A DNA stretch of 64,000 nucleotides from Pseudomonas sp. Tri1 (GTDB taxonomy: Bacteria; Pseudomonadota; Gammaproteobacteria; Pseudomonadales; Pseudomonadaceae): positions 186,001-250,000 of the forward strand of contig NZ_CP072913.1 in the NCBI RefSeq assembly GCF_017968885.1, given 5' to 3'. Within the stretch, counting starts at the first letter, position 1. Every line of letters begins with the position of its first letter. A program made the position numbers and the translations under genes. The notes beneath the pieces are model-generated. The model was not told the origin of the DNA and ran no database searches. It saw nothing but the letters and a program-made list of their open reading frames with translations. Positions 48,780 to 56,679 of this stretch are shown here, in pieces.

Positions 48780-49025
48780 ATGGAATCGCCGATCCACAGC
48801 CTGCCCGCGCTGTTCAAACAATTGGGCCTGTCTGACGACGCCGTTGATATCGACAAATTCATTGCCGCCCATTCACCCCTCAAGCCTGAACTTCACTTGG
48901 CTGATGCGTTTTTCTGGAGCGAAAGCCAGCAGCAGTTGCTGCGTGAAGAAATCCTCGAGGATGCGGATTGGGCGGAAGTGGTGGACCAGTTGGACGTATT
49001 GCTGAGGAAGGGACGTAGCGAGTGA
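48780..49025 (+). CDS. DUF2789-family protein
   Basis: This 81-residue acidic, soluble protein, MESPIHSLPALFKQLGLSDD at its N-terminus, matches the small DUF2789 family of gamma-proteobacteria: a LFxQLGL start, an FIAAHSPL segment and an FWSESQQQLLREEILEDADW core. AGGAG lies six bases upstream of the ATG. It is a monocistronic gene, and its function is unknown. A 146-bp AT-rich gap follows with a sulfur-type box before the next gene. Confidence 0.85.
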   Translation: MESPIHSLPALFKQLGLSDDAVDIDKFIAAHSPLKPELHLADAFFWSESQQQLLREEILEDADWAEVVDQLDVLLRKGRSE

Positions 49026-49100
49026 GGCACGCACCATTTGGAAGGTGAACCAAAAACCACAGGTTTAATTGTTTATTCCATAATTGAATTAATAAATAGC

Positions 49101-49122
49101 TTCTTATTCCTTAAACAATATA
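49101..49122 (+). promoter_or_regulatory. Sulfur-type box upstream of the RBBP9-like gene (copy 2)
   Basis: TTCTTATTCCTTAAACAATA lies 50-70 bp before the gene at 49172, in a clearly AT-rich stretch. It resembles the core TTCTTATnCCTTTAAA of the blocks at 20965 and 52200, and the inverted box at 50931. The CysB assignment is inferred. Confidence 0.45.
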
Positions 49123-49171
49123 ACTCTCCTGCCTATACTCGTCCGGGAACAGACACGCAGGAGAGCAACCC

Positions 49172-49753
49172 ATGCGCAACGAATCGATTCGCTACCTGAT
49201 TGTGCCGGGCTGGCAAGGATCGCCGGAAAATCATTGGCAAACCCACTGGCAAAACAGCCTGCCCAACAGCGCCAGGGTCGAGCAGGCGGACTGGTTGACG
49301 CCCCGGCGCGAAGATTGGGTGGCGGCGCTGGCCGAAGCCATCGCTGTCGACAGTACGCCGGTGATCCTGATTGCCCATAGCCTGGGCTGCATCACGGTTG
49401 CCCATTGGGCCGCCACCGCGCCGGTGCAGTTTTTGCGGCAGGTCCGCGGGGCGTTGCTGGTGGCGCCGGCGGATGTCGAGCGGCCAGCCTGCGCCCCGGC
49501 GCTGCGCAATTTTGCGCCGATCCCCAGCGATCTGTTGCCGTTCCCAAGCCAAGTGGTGAGCTCCGACAACGACGCCGCCGTGAGCGCCCCGCGCGCCCTG
49601 GAGCTGGCGCGCAACTGGGGAGCCGAGGCCGGCATCCTGGCGGGGGCGGGGCATATCAACGTGAAGTCCGGTCACCAGCGTTGGGAGCAGGGTTTCGCTT
49701 ACCTCTATCGTCTGCAAAATCGCATGGAGCATCACGCCTTGCGTCGCGCCTGA
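49172..49753 (+). CDS. RBBP9/YdeN-family serine hydrolase
   Basis: This 193-residue small alpha/beta-hydrolase has the nucleophile motif HSLGC (IAHSLGCITVAHW, about residue 69) and the family start YLIVPGWQGSPENHWQTHWQ. The final histidine is in GAGHINVKSGH. There is no signal peptide. The ATG at 49172 follows AGGAGAGCAACCC. The sigma-54-type regulator follows after 47 bp, and the upstream AT-rich box is like those of sulfur-regulated operons, so it may be induced in sulfur limitation. The physiological substrate of the family is unknown. Confidence 0.88.
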   Translation: MRNESIRYLIVPGWQGSPENHWQTHWQNSLPNSARVEQADWLTPRREDWVAALAEAIAVDSTPVILIAHSLGCITVAHWAATAPVQFLRQVRGALLVAPADVERPACAPALRNFAPIPSDLLPFPSQVVSSDNDAAVSAPRALELARNWGAEAGILAGAGHINVKSGHQRWEQGFAYLYRLQNRMEHHALRRA

Positions 49754-49800
49754 ATTTTTAGCGCCCCCCGTCTCCCGGCGGTTTGGGGCGGGAGCCTGCC

Positions 49801-50736
49801 ATGAGCTTGCATGAAACCTTCGGTCAGCCATTGCTGACCTTTCCCGATGCGGAAAAAAGCCCCCTGAGCATTCGCGCCAAGGCGCTGGTGTTCGTCGACC
49901 CTCGTTCGCGGCAGTTGCGCCAGGAGCTGGAGCAACTGGCGCCGCGCTCAGTCTCGGTGCTGATACGCGGCGAGACCGGTACTGGCAAGGAACTGCTTGC
50001 CCGGCACATCCATCGCGAAAGTGATCGCGCCGGGTTGTTTGTGTCGGTCAATTGCGGTGCCATCAGCCCGACCTATGCTGACGCCGAACTGTTCGGCTAT
50101 GCCGCTGGCAGCTACAGCGGCTCGGCCAGTAGCCGGGCCGGTTGGTTCGGCTCGGCCAATGGCGGCACCCTTTATCTGGACGAGATCGGCGATTTGCCGC
50201 TACCGATCCAGATCAAACTGCTGGCGGCCCTGGAAAACCATGAAGTCACCCGCGTCGGCGCCCATCAGCCCAGCCCCGTGGATGTGCGGCTGGTAGCGGC
50301 CACCAGCATTGACCTGGGGCAAGCGGTAGCCGCCGGGAAATTCCACGAGCGGCTCTACCACTACCTCAGCGAAGGTCGACTCGAGCTGCCGGCCCTGCGC
50401 GAGCGCTCGGGCGATATTCTGTCTCTGGCCGAATACTTCCTGGGCATTTACACCCAGCGCCTCGGCCTGAGCGTGCCGCTGATCAGCGAGGCGGCACAGC
50501 ACGCGCTCGAACAGCACAGCTGGCCGGGCAATACCCGTGAACTGGAAAACGTCATTCATTTCGCGTTGCTGGTGAGCACGGGGGAGGAGATTTTGCCGGA
50601 GCACCTGAACTTGCCGTCCCAGTCATCGGCCCTGGAATTGATCGACCGCCAGGTGGCGCAGGTCGTTGCACAAGGCACGGACGCCGAGCGCACAGCCCTC
50701 AAGGCGCTGCTCAATCAATTGAGCCAAACGCTGTAG
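49801..50736 (+). CDS. Sigma-54-interacting AAA+ regulator lacking a C-terminal HTH and with a changed GAFTGA loop
   Basis: This 311-residue AAA+ activator has a short N-terminus (about 45 residues, no receiver domain), Walker A RGETGTGKE (56-64), Walker B GGTLYLDEIGDLP and sensor/arginine segments ending NTRELENVIHFAL. The L1 loop that normally reads GAFTGA and touches sigma-54 here reads GSYSGS (103-108). The C-terminus ends with a short helical tail and no Fis-type DNA-binding motif. It resembles SfnR-type regulators of organosulfur genes, which also lack a receiver domain. Both changes cast doubt on normal promoter opening. The ATG at 49801 follows GGGAGCC. It lies between an RBBP9-like gene and a sulfur-type binding-protein gene. 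Confidence 0.83.
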   Translation: MSLHETFGQPLLTFPDAEKSPLSIRAKALVFVDPRSRQLRQELEQLAPRSVSVLIRGETGTGKELLARHIHRESDRAGLFVSVNCGAISPTYADAELFGYAAGSYSGSASSRAGWFGSANGGTLYLDEIGDLPLPIQIKLLAALENHEVTRVGAHQPSPVDVRLVAATSIDLGQAVAAGKFHERLYHYLSEGRLELPALRERSGDILSLAEYFLGIYTQRLGLSVPLISEAAQHALEQHSWPGNTRELENVIHFALLVSTGEEILPEHLNLPSQSSALELIDRQVAQVVAQGTDAERTALKALLNQLSQTL

Positions 50737-50748
50737 AAGACACCGCAA

Positions 50749-50882
50749 TTGTGGCGAGGGGATTTATCCCCGCTGGGCTGCGAAGCAGCCCCCTGAGCGA
50801 TAAAACTCAATCTGCCTGACACACCGGGGGGCGGCATTCAGGGCCGCTTCGCGCTCCAATGGGATAAATCCTCTCGTCACAA
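50749..50882. repeat. Long imperfect inverted repeat, intergenic
   Basis: TTGTGGCGAGGGGATTTATC (50749-50768) is mirrored at 50863-50882 with two mismatches. The core is filled with smaller hairpins (GGGCTGC/GCAGCCC and others). It is of the same class as the palindrome at 29693. The remaining gap to the next gene holds only the box at 50931. Confidence 0.7.
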
Positions 50883-50930
50883 AGCGCGGCTTTTTCTATA
50901 TGAGTAAAATGAATATGAACTTGAATAAAA

Positions 50931-50949
50931 GGTATTGTTAAGGAATAAA
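50931..50949 (-). promoter_or_regulatory. Sulfur-type box upstream of the MetQ-like gene (copy 3, inverted)
   Basis: Read on the minus strand the site is TTTATTCCTTAACAATACC. This matches TTATTCCTTAAACAATA at 49104-49120. It lies about 100 bp before the start codon of the MetQ-like gene. The orientation is opposite to the others. Confidence 0.4.
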
Positions 50950-51051
50950 AAATGTCGGTATCTTCCACTTCACGTCAGCGATAGCACTTCGCTGGCACTC
51001 CCACATTTGGCCGTCGTCCAAGACGACAGTGATTTTCGATAAGGACACTGC

Positions 51052-51834
51052 ATGAAAAAGGTTCTGTTGTTCACCGCATTGGCGGCAGCCCTGGCTTCTG
51101 GCCTGGCCCAGGCGGCGGAGAAACTGGTCGTCGCGGCCACTCCGGTGCCCCACGCTGAAATCCTCGAGCTGATCAAGCCGGCCCTGGCCAAAGAAGGCGT
51201 GGACCTGCAGATCAAGGTCTTCACCGACTACGTCCAACCCAACGTGCAGGTTGACCAGAAGCGCCTGGATGCCAACTACTTCCAGACCCTGCCATACCTC
51301 AAGAGCTTCAACGAAGGTAAAGGCACTAACCTGGTGACCGTGATCGGTGTTCATGTCGAACCGTTCGGTGGTTACTCGAAGAAAGTCAAAAGCCTGGCCG
51401 AGCTCAAAGACGGCGCCACTATCGCCATCCCCAACGAAGGCAGTAACAGCGGTCGCGCGCTGATCCTGTTGCAGAAAGCTGGCCTGATCGAACTCAAGGA
51501 CCCGAAAAACGCCTTGGCAACGCCGAAAGACATCGCCAAGAACCCGCACAACTTCAAGTTCAAGGAACTGGAGTCGGCCATGTTGCCGCGTGTGCTGGAT
51601 CAGGTCGACCTGGACATGATCAACACCAACTATGCCCTGGAGGCGGGTCTTAACCCGGCCAAGGATGCGCTGGTGATCGAGGGGGCGGATTCGCCTTACG
51701 TCAACTTTCTGGTAGCCCGTCCGGACAACAAGGACAGCGACGCGATCCAGAAACTGGCCAAGGCTCTGACCAGCCCGGAAGTGAAGGCGTTCATCGAGAA
51801 GAAATACAGCGGCGCGGTACTGCCGGCGTTCTGA
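51052..51834 (+). CDS. MetQ/NlpA-family periplasmic binding protein (orphan)
   Basis: This 260-residue binding protein has a type I signal peptide (MKKVLLFTALAAALASGLAQA) and no lipobox, although most family members are lipoproteins. The mature part has the family segments KLVVAATPVPHAEILE, VQVDQKRLDANYFQTLPYL and GATIAIPNEGSNSGRALILL. Relatives bind methionine or related sulfur compounds. No MetN or MetI genes are adjacent; the next ABC operon belongs to another family and has its own binding protein. The ATG follows AAGGACACTGC. An intrinsic terminator follows, so it is monocistronic. A sulfur-type box lies upstream. Confidence 0.9.
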   Translation: MKKVLLFTALAAALASGLAQAAEKLVVAATPVPHAEILELIKPALAKEGVDLQIKVFTDYVQPNVQVDQKRLDANYFQTLPYLKSFNEGKGTNLVTVIGVHVEPFGGYSKKVKSLAELKDGATIAIPNEGSNSGRALILLQKAGLIELKDPKNALATPKDIAKNPHNFKFKELESAMLPRVLDQVDLDMINTNYALEAGLNPAKDALVIEGADSPYVNFLVARPDNKDSDAIQKLAKALTSPEVKAFIEKKYSGAVLPAF

Positions 51835-51865
51835 TTTACGCAGTAAACCTTCTCACGGTTTCAAG

Positions 51866-51898
51866 CGCCGACGGCTGATACAGCGTCGGCGTTTTTTT
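51866..51898 (+). terminator. Intrinsic terminator after the MetQ-like gene
   Basis: CGCCGACG and CGTCGGCG form an 8-bp stem around a 10-base loop, followed by seven T residues. Confidence 0.88.
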
Positions 51899-51914
51899 GT
51901 GCCCGCATTTTAAC

Positions 51915-51942
51915 TGTGGGAGCGAGCAAGCTCGCTCCCACA
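51915..51942. repeat. Single REP hairpin
   Basis: TGTGGGAGCGAGC and GCTCGCTCCCACA pair perfectly around AA. Confidence 0.8.
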
Positions 51943-51952
51943 CAGGGGCCGA

Positions 51953-52048
51953 TCAAACCACCCTGGTCTTCAACGCCCTGCGCAACGCCACCAACAACTT
52001 CACGATGTCTTGCGGATCCAGTCGCTGCGGCACTTTTACGTCAGCCAT
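51953..52048 (-). CDS. Possible 31-residue small protein
   Basis: On the minus strand, AAGGAAGAGAAC is followed by ATG and a 31-codon frame beginning MADVKVPQRLDPQDIVKLLV and ending RRALKTRVV, then TGA. It has a short amphipathic, basic C-terminal helix. The Shine-Dalgarno and spacing are good, but the frame is short and no family is known to me. It lies in the 493-bp gap between the MetQ-like gene and the cystine-type importer. The right half of that gap holds the promoter block at 52200. Confidence 0.35.
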   Translation of the reverse strand: MADVKVPQRLDPQDIVKLLVALRRALKTRVV

Positions 52049-52199
52049 GTTCTCTTCCTTGTGATGGTTTGGCCGGGAGTCTGGCCAAAAGCTGTGCGTC
52101 CTTGAAGGGGGATTTCGAAAAAAAGATCCGTCCTACGGCGAAAAGAAAAATAGTCGTCTTCTTTCCCCGCGGCAAATTCGAAGGATAGTTTTTTGCGTG

Positions 52200-52253
52200 A
52201 TATCGATATGCTTTAACAGTATTTAAATTGCGCTTCTTATGCCTTTAAAGTCA
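52200..52253 (+). promoter_or_regulatory. Conserved AT-rich promoter block, probable CysB-type control site (copy 4)
   Basis: This 54-base block matches 20965-21018 at 45 of 54 positions without gaps. It lies 75 bp before the first permease gene of the importer. The shared core includes TTAAATT and TTCTTATGCCTTTAAAGTCA. Confidence 0.6.
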
Positions 52254-52327
52254 GTTCCTGCCGAGTAGCTATCCGGTGCCCATGGACCGCACCACCGCCG
52301 CTTACCGAGCGGCGTCCAGGATGTTCA

Positions 52328-52993
52328 ATGACTTTCGATTACGCTTTTATCCTCAGCACGCTCCCGGCATTTCTCAAGGCGGTGGGTGTGACGCTGCAGG
52401 TTGGCCTTATCGCCATCGCCAGCTCGCTGCTGGTGGCACTGCTCAACGCGACGATTCTGGTGTTTCGCACGCCTTACCTGCAACGCCTGGTCGGGCTCTA
52501 CGTGGAGCTGGCGCGCAACACACCCCTGCTTATCCAGCTGTTCTTCGTTTACTTCGCGTTACCGGCCCTGGGTATCAAGGTCTCGGGATTTGCGGCAGCG
52601 ATCATCACCATGACGTTCCTGGGCGGGGCTTATCTCACCGAAGTGCTGCGTGCCGGTGTGGACGCGGTGCCGGCGGCGCAACTGGAATCCGGTCGCTCCA
52701 TCGGGCTGTCCCGCGGGCAGTTGTTGCGTTACGTGATCCTGCCGCAGGCCGGGATCCTCAGCCTGCCGTCGCTGTTCGCCAACTTCATTTTCTTGCTGAA
52801 GGAGACCACCGTGGTCTCGGCCGTGGCGGTGCCGGAGATTCTCTACACCACCAAAAGCTACATCGCGCTCTATTACAAGACCTACGAAATGCTCGCCGTG
52901 CTGACGCTGATATGCGTGCTGCTGTTTTTGCCGTTGTCGCTGCTGCTCAGCCGTCTGGAAAGGAGGCTCCAGCATGGCCAGTTCGGGTCTTGA
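52328..52993 (+). CDS. Polar amino acid/cystine-type ABC permease 1
   Basis: This 221-residue HisM/YecS-like permease has about five transmembrane helices and the EAA motif region GVDAVPAAQLESGRSIGLSR, followed by VILPQAG. The segment YVELARNTPLLIQLFFVYF is the family signature. The ATG at 52328 is preceded by a weak Shine-Dalgarno; longer frames in other phases are shadows. The next permease gene overlaps it by 20 bp. Together with the ATPase and binding protein it forms a complete importer behind the sulfur-type promoter, so cystine, cysteine or another sulfur amino acid is the likeliest cargo (inference). Confidence 0.88.
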   Translation: MTFDYAFILSTLPAFLKAVGVTLQVGLIAIASSLLVALLNATILVFRTPYLQRLVGLYVELARNTPLLIQLFFVYFALPALGIKVSGFAAAIITMTFLGGAYLTEVLRAGVDAVPAAQLESGRSIGLSRGQLLRYVILPQAGILSLPSLFANFIFLLKETTVVSAVAVPEILYTTKSYIALYYKTYEMLAVLTLICVLLFLPLSLLLSRLERRLQHGQFGS

Positions 52994-53633
52994 ATTGCTG
53001 TGGGTGTCGTTGCCGCAACTGGGCAAGGGCGCTGCGCACACCCTGTCTATTTCCTTGCTGAGCATCGCCATCAGCACCGTTGGCGGTGTGCTTTACGGCG
53101 TGTTGCGTACGTTGGGTGTGAAGTGGCTGGACGTTGTCCTGCGGGTCTACCTGGAGTTGTTCCGGGCGATTCCGGTGCTGGTCTGGTTGTATCTGCTGTT
53201 CTTCGGCCTGCCGATCTTTTTCGGCCTGAGTATTCCCAGCTTTTGGTGCGCTGTCCTGGTGTTGTCGCTGTGGGGCGCCAGTGAAGTCGGTGAAGTGGTG
53301 CGCGGCGCAGTGCATTCGTTGCCGCGCGGCCAGCGGGAGGCGGGTTTGTCGATTGGCCTGAGCGGTCCGCAACTCTACGGCCATGTACTGCTGCCGCAAG
53401 CGCTCAAACGCATGACGCCGCCAACCATCAACGTCTACACACGGATCATCAAGACCAGCTCCCTGGCCGTGCTGATTGGCGTGGTGGATGTGATCAAGGT
53501 CGGCCAGCAGATCATCGAGCGTACCTACGAATCCGTGCTGATCTACGGCGCGCTGTTCCTGTTTTTCTTTTTCATCTGCTACCCGCTCTCGGCCGCCTCG
53601 CGCGTGCTGGAGCGGCGCTGGACGCAAGCATGA
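52974..53633 (+). CDS. Polar amino acid/cystine-type ABC permease 2
   Basis: This 219-residue permease pairs with the previous one. It carries YLELFRAIPVLVWLYLLFFG and an EAA region VVRGAVHSLPRGQREAGLSI, then GLSGPQLYGHVLLPQA. There are about five helices. GGAGGCTCCAGC lies just upstream of the ATG at 52974, within the end of the previous gene, so translation is coupled. The stop codon overlaps the ATPase gene by 4 bp. Confidence 0.88.
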   Translation: MASSGLELLWVSLPQLGKGAAHTLSISLLSIAISTVGGVLYGVLRTLGVKWLDVVLRVYLELFRAIPVLVWLYLLFFGLPIFFGLSIPSFWCAVLVLSLWGASEVGEVVRGAVHSLPRGQREAGLSIGLSGPQLYGHVLLPQALKRMTPPTINVYTRIIKTSSLAVLIGVVDVIKVGQQIIERTYESVLIYGALFLFFFFICYPLSAASRVLERRWTQA

Positions 53634-54412
53634 GCGCATTGATCGAGTTCAAGGGTTTCAACAAGTTTTTCGGTGAACAGCAGGTGCTGGACGGCATCGA
53701 CCTGCACGTGCAGCCAGGTGAAGTGATCGTCATCCTCGGCCCCAGCGGTTGTGGCAAAAGTACCTTGCTGCGCTGCCTCAATGGGCTGGAAGTGGCCCAT
53801 AGCGGCAGCCTGACATTCGCCGGTCGCGAGTTGCTGGACAAAGGCACCGACTGGCGCGAAGTGCGACAGCGGATCGGCATGGTGTTCCAGAGCTACCACT
53901 TGTTCCCGCACATGAGCGTGCTCGATAACCTGCTGCTCGGCCCGGTCAAAGTGCAAAAACGCGAGCGCCGCGAAGCGCGCGACCAGGCCGAAGCCTTGCT
54001 GGCGCGGGTGGGCCTGCTGGACAAGCGCGATGCCTTTCCACGCCAGCTCTCTGGCGGCCAGCAGCAACGCATCGCCATCGTTCGCTCACTGTGCATGAAC
54101 CCCAAGGTCATGTTGTTCGATGAAGTCACCGCCGCCCTCGACCCGGAAATGGTCAAGGAAGTGCTGGAGGTTATCCAGGGCTTGGCCCGCGAAGGCATGA
54201 CGCTGTTGATCGTCACCCACGAAATGGCCTTCGCCCGAGCCGTGGCTGACCGCATTGTGTTCATGGATGGCGGGCGAATCCTTGAACAAAACCCTCCCGA
54301 GATGTTCTTTACGAACCCGCAGACCGCACGAGCGCAGCAGTTCCTGGAGAAGTTCTCCTACGTCGCCGCACTACCCAAAACGACTCAAACAAAGGAACTG
54401 GAACTGTCATGA
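53630..54412 (+). CDS. Amino acid ABC importer ATPase (GlnQ/TcyN-like)
   Basis: This 260-residue nucleotide-binding subunit has Walker A GPSGCGKST, Q-loop GMVFQSYHLFPHMSV, signature LSGGQQQRIAIVRSLCM and Walker B VMLFDEVTAALDPEM. The Q-loop sequence and the LDPEMVKEVLEVI segment are typical of polar amino acid importers. The start codon overlaps the previous stop by 4 bp, and the stop overlaps the binding-protein gene by 4 bp. Confidence 0.92.
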   Translation: MSALIEFKGFNKFFGEQQVLDGIDLHVQPGEVIVILGPSGCGKSTLLRCLNGLEVAHSGSLTFAGRELLDKGTDWREVRQRIGMVFQSYHLFPHMSVLDNLLLGPVKVQKRERREARDQAEALLARVGLLDKRDAFPRQLSGGQQQRIAIVRSLCMNPKVMLFDEVTAALDPEMVKEVLEVIQGLAREGMTLLIVTHEMAFARAVADRIVFMDGGRILEQNPPEMFFTNPQTARAQQFLEKFSYVAALPKTTQTKELELS

Positions 54413-55290
54413 AAACTGCCAAGTCTTCTCTGCTGCTACTGCCGCTGCTCGGTCTCGCACTGCTGGCCGGCTGCAATAAAACCGAAGAACCGCCAAAGCC
54501 AAAAACCGCCAGCGAAAGCACCGCGCCGGCCGGCTACCTGGACAAGATCAAGGCGCGGGACAAGTTGATCGTCGGGGTTTTCACCGACAAGCCACCGTTT
54601 GGCTTCGTCGATGAGGCGGGACGCTATGTCGGCTTCGATACCGACATTGGCCGGCGATTCGCCAAGGACCTGCTCGGCGATGAGAACAAGGTCGAGTTCG
54701 TCGCGGTCGAGCCGGCGAGCCGGATTCCATTCCTGCAAAGTGACAAGGTCGACCTGATCCTGGCCAACATGACCGTGACTCCGGAGCGCAAGGAAGCGGT
54801 GGAGTTCACCAACCCTAATCTGAAAGTCGCCGTGCAGGCGCTGGTGCCGCAAGCCAGCACCGTGAAAAGCCTTGATGACCTGGCGACCCGCACCACCATC
54901 GTCACCACCGGCACCACGGCGGATATCTGGCTGACCAAGAATCATCCGGACTGGAAACTGCTCAAGTTCGAGAAGAACTCCGAGTCCCTGCAAGCACTGG
55001 CCAACGGTCGTGGCGATGCCTATGCCCAGGACAATCTGGTGCTGTTCAGCTGGGCCAAGCAGAACCCCGGCTATCGCGTGCTAGCGCAGACACTGGGCGC
55101 CGAAGCGCCGATTGCACCGGCGGTGAAGAAAGGCAATGTCGAGCTGCGTGATTGGGTCAACGCCGAGTTGGCGAAGCTGGGTGAAGAGAAATACCTGCTC
55201 AAGCTGTACGACCAGTACGTGCGCAAGGAATTGAGCGATGACACCAAGCCTGAGAGTGTGATTGTCGAGGGTGGTAAGTGGCAGGGGTGA
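54409..55290 (+). CDS. Amino acid/cystine-type ABC binding lipoprotein
   Basis: This 293-residue family-3 binding protein has a lipoprotein signal peptide with lipobox LLAGC (Cys near residue 23), a short Pro-rich linker (KTEEPPKPKTASEST), and the mature domain LIVGVFTDKPPFGFVDEAGR, then YVGFDTDIGRRFAKDLLG and VDLILANMTVTPERKEAVEF. The 4-bp overlap with the ATPase makes this the fourth gene of the operon; binding-protein genes more often come first. Sulfur amino acids are likely from the promoter, but the ligand cannot be read from the sequence. Confidence 0.9.
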   Translation: MKTAKSSLLLLPLLGLALLAGCNKTEEPPKPKTASESTAPAGYLDKIKARDKLIVGVFTDKPPFGFVDEAGRYVGFDTDIGRRFAKDLLGDENKVEFVAVEPASRIPFLQSDKVDLILANMTVTPERKEAVEFTNPNLKVAVQALVPQASTVKSLDDLATRTTIVTTGTTADIWLTKNHPDWKLLKFEKNSESLQALANGRGDAYAQDNLVLFSWAKQNPGYRVLAQTLGAEAPIAPAVKKGNVELRDWVNAELAKLGEEKYLLKLYDQYVRKELSDDTKPESVIVEGGKWQG

Positions 55291-55306
55291 TGGGTTGATC
55301 TTTTGA

Positions 55307-55375
55307 TCGCCATCGCGAGCTAGATCGCTCCCACATTAGACCGGTTCACTGTGGGAGCGAGCTTGCTCGCGATTC
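55307..55375. repeat. REP hairpin pair
   Basis: An inverted pair of REP copies lies between the importer operon and the convergent AAA ATPase gene. The left copy is imperfect (GCGAGCTAGATCGC). Confidence 0.8.
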
Positions 55376-55392
55376 GGTTGATCAGGCGCCGC

Positions 55393-56553
55393 TCAATCCG
55401 GCCAATGCCAAGCCGGCTCATCCAACGCTCGCTGTCCGACGATTCCGGTCTGCCCAAGCTCCTTTTCCAGCACGATGCAATTGCAGTCCTCATCTTGTTC
55501 CAGGGCGGCGATCAGGCGCGTGGCATGGGACACCACCCAGACCTGGCAATTGGTCGAAGCGCGGATGATCAGCCGCGCCAAGGCGGGCAACAGGTCCGGG
55601 TGCAGGCTGGTTTCCGGTTCGTTGAGCACCATCAACGAGGGTGGACGCGGGGTAAGCAGGGCTGCCACCAGCAACAGATAGCGCAGGGTTCCGTCGGACA
55701 GTTCGGCGGCGGACAGCGGCCGCAGCAAGCCGTGCTGTTGGAACGCGATGGCGAAACGTCCGCCTTGCAGTTTCTCTATGCGCAGGTGAGCACCGGGGAA
55801 CGCGTCGCCAATGGCGGCATGCAAGGCCTCGACGTCACCGATTTCAAGGATGGTCTGCAGCGCGGCAGCCAGGTCGCGTCCGTCGTGGTGCAGCACCGGC
55901 GTGCGGGTGCCCAGTTGCGGTTGGCGCACCGGGGCGTCGGCATCGCTGCGGAAATGGTCGTAGAAGCGCCAGCGACGAATGAACTCGCGCATCTGCAGGA
56001 CCTCCGGCGAAGTGCGCAGGCTGCCGACCTGATCGAACAGGCTGTCGAAGGTCGGCGTGTGCTGGGCCAGCACATCCCATGAACGGCCTTCGCGGGCACG
56101 GATCATCGGCCCATTGCGATCCACCAGCAGGCTGGCTGGCCGAAACACCGGACCGGCCCAGATGCATTCGCGCTTGATTTCCGGGTCCAGTGAAAACGCG
56201 GAAAGACTGGGTTCCGGCAGGCCCAAGGCAATTGAATAGCTGAAGTCTTCACCGGCGAATCCCAGACGCAGGCGCTTGGTGCCCTGGCGCACAACTGCCT
56301 GGACCGGCACCTCGCCGTTGCGCATGCGTCGGCTGATTTCCTCCGGCCCGGCCCAGAAAGTCGAGTCCAGTCCGCCTTCGCGGGCCAGGGCGTTGACCAC
56401 TCCACCCTGGGCCGTCTCGGCCAACAGACGCAGGGCGCGATACAGATTGGACTTGCCGCTGCCGTTGGGGCCGGTGATCAGGTTCAGCCGGGCCAGGGGG
56501 ATGACCAGTTTGTTGATCGAGCGGTAATTGGCCACCGCCAGGGTCTTGAGCAT
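55393..56553 (-). CDS. AAA ATPase (AAA_21/OLD-like, RecF-type)
   Basis: This 386-residue ABC-type ATPase starts MLKTLAVANYRSINKLVIPL with Walker A TGPNGSGKSN (27-36) and has Walker B LMVLNEPETSLHPDLLPALA near the C-terminus, with the signature-like ELSDGTLRYLLLVAALL before it. This is the build of the AAA_21 predicted ATPases related to OLD and RecF. There is no nuclease domain and no partner gene next to it, so a defence role cannot be claimed. The start follows a Shine-Dalgarno-like AGGAG. It is divergent from the RND efflux operon across a 126-bp gap. Confidence 0.87.
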   Translation of the reverse strand: MLKTLAVANYRSINKLVIPLARLNLITGPNGSGKSNLYRALRLLAETAQGGVVNALAREGGLDSTFWAGPEEISRRMRNGEVPVQAVVRQGTKRLRLGFAGEDFSYSIALGLPEPSLSAFSLDPEIKRECIWAGPVFRPASLLVDRNGPMIRAREGRSWDVLAQHTPTFDSLFDQVGSLRTSPEVLQMREFIRRWRFYDHFRSDADAPVRQPQLGTRTPVLHHDGRDLAAALQTILEIGDVEALHAAIGDAFPGAHLRIEKLQGGRFAIAFQQHGLLRPLSAAELSDGTLRYLLLVAALLTPRPPSLMVLNEPETSLHPDLLPALARLIIRASTNCQVWVVSHATRLIAALEQDEDCNCIVLEKELGQTGIVGQRALDEPAWHWPD

Positions 56554-56679
56554 GGGCAGGCTCCTACGGGGAGGCGATCAGTTTGCCTGATCTGCTGCGT
56601 CCATTGTATTCGTTGAACCCTGTTCTAAGCTCACAGTCGTATCGTCACTGGTACGCCCGTACAACGCAAAGGAGTCTGC

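Noticed and set aside
52276..53061. 261-codon frame overlapping the first cystine-type permease
   Set aside because: It lies in another phase from the clear permease and ends inside the next gene.
55393..56553. AAA ATPase taken as part of a phage-defence system
   Set aside because: It has no nuclease domain and no partner gene, so a defence role is not supported.
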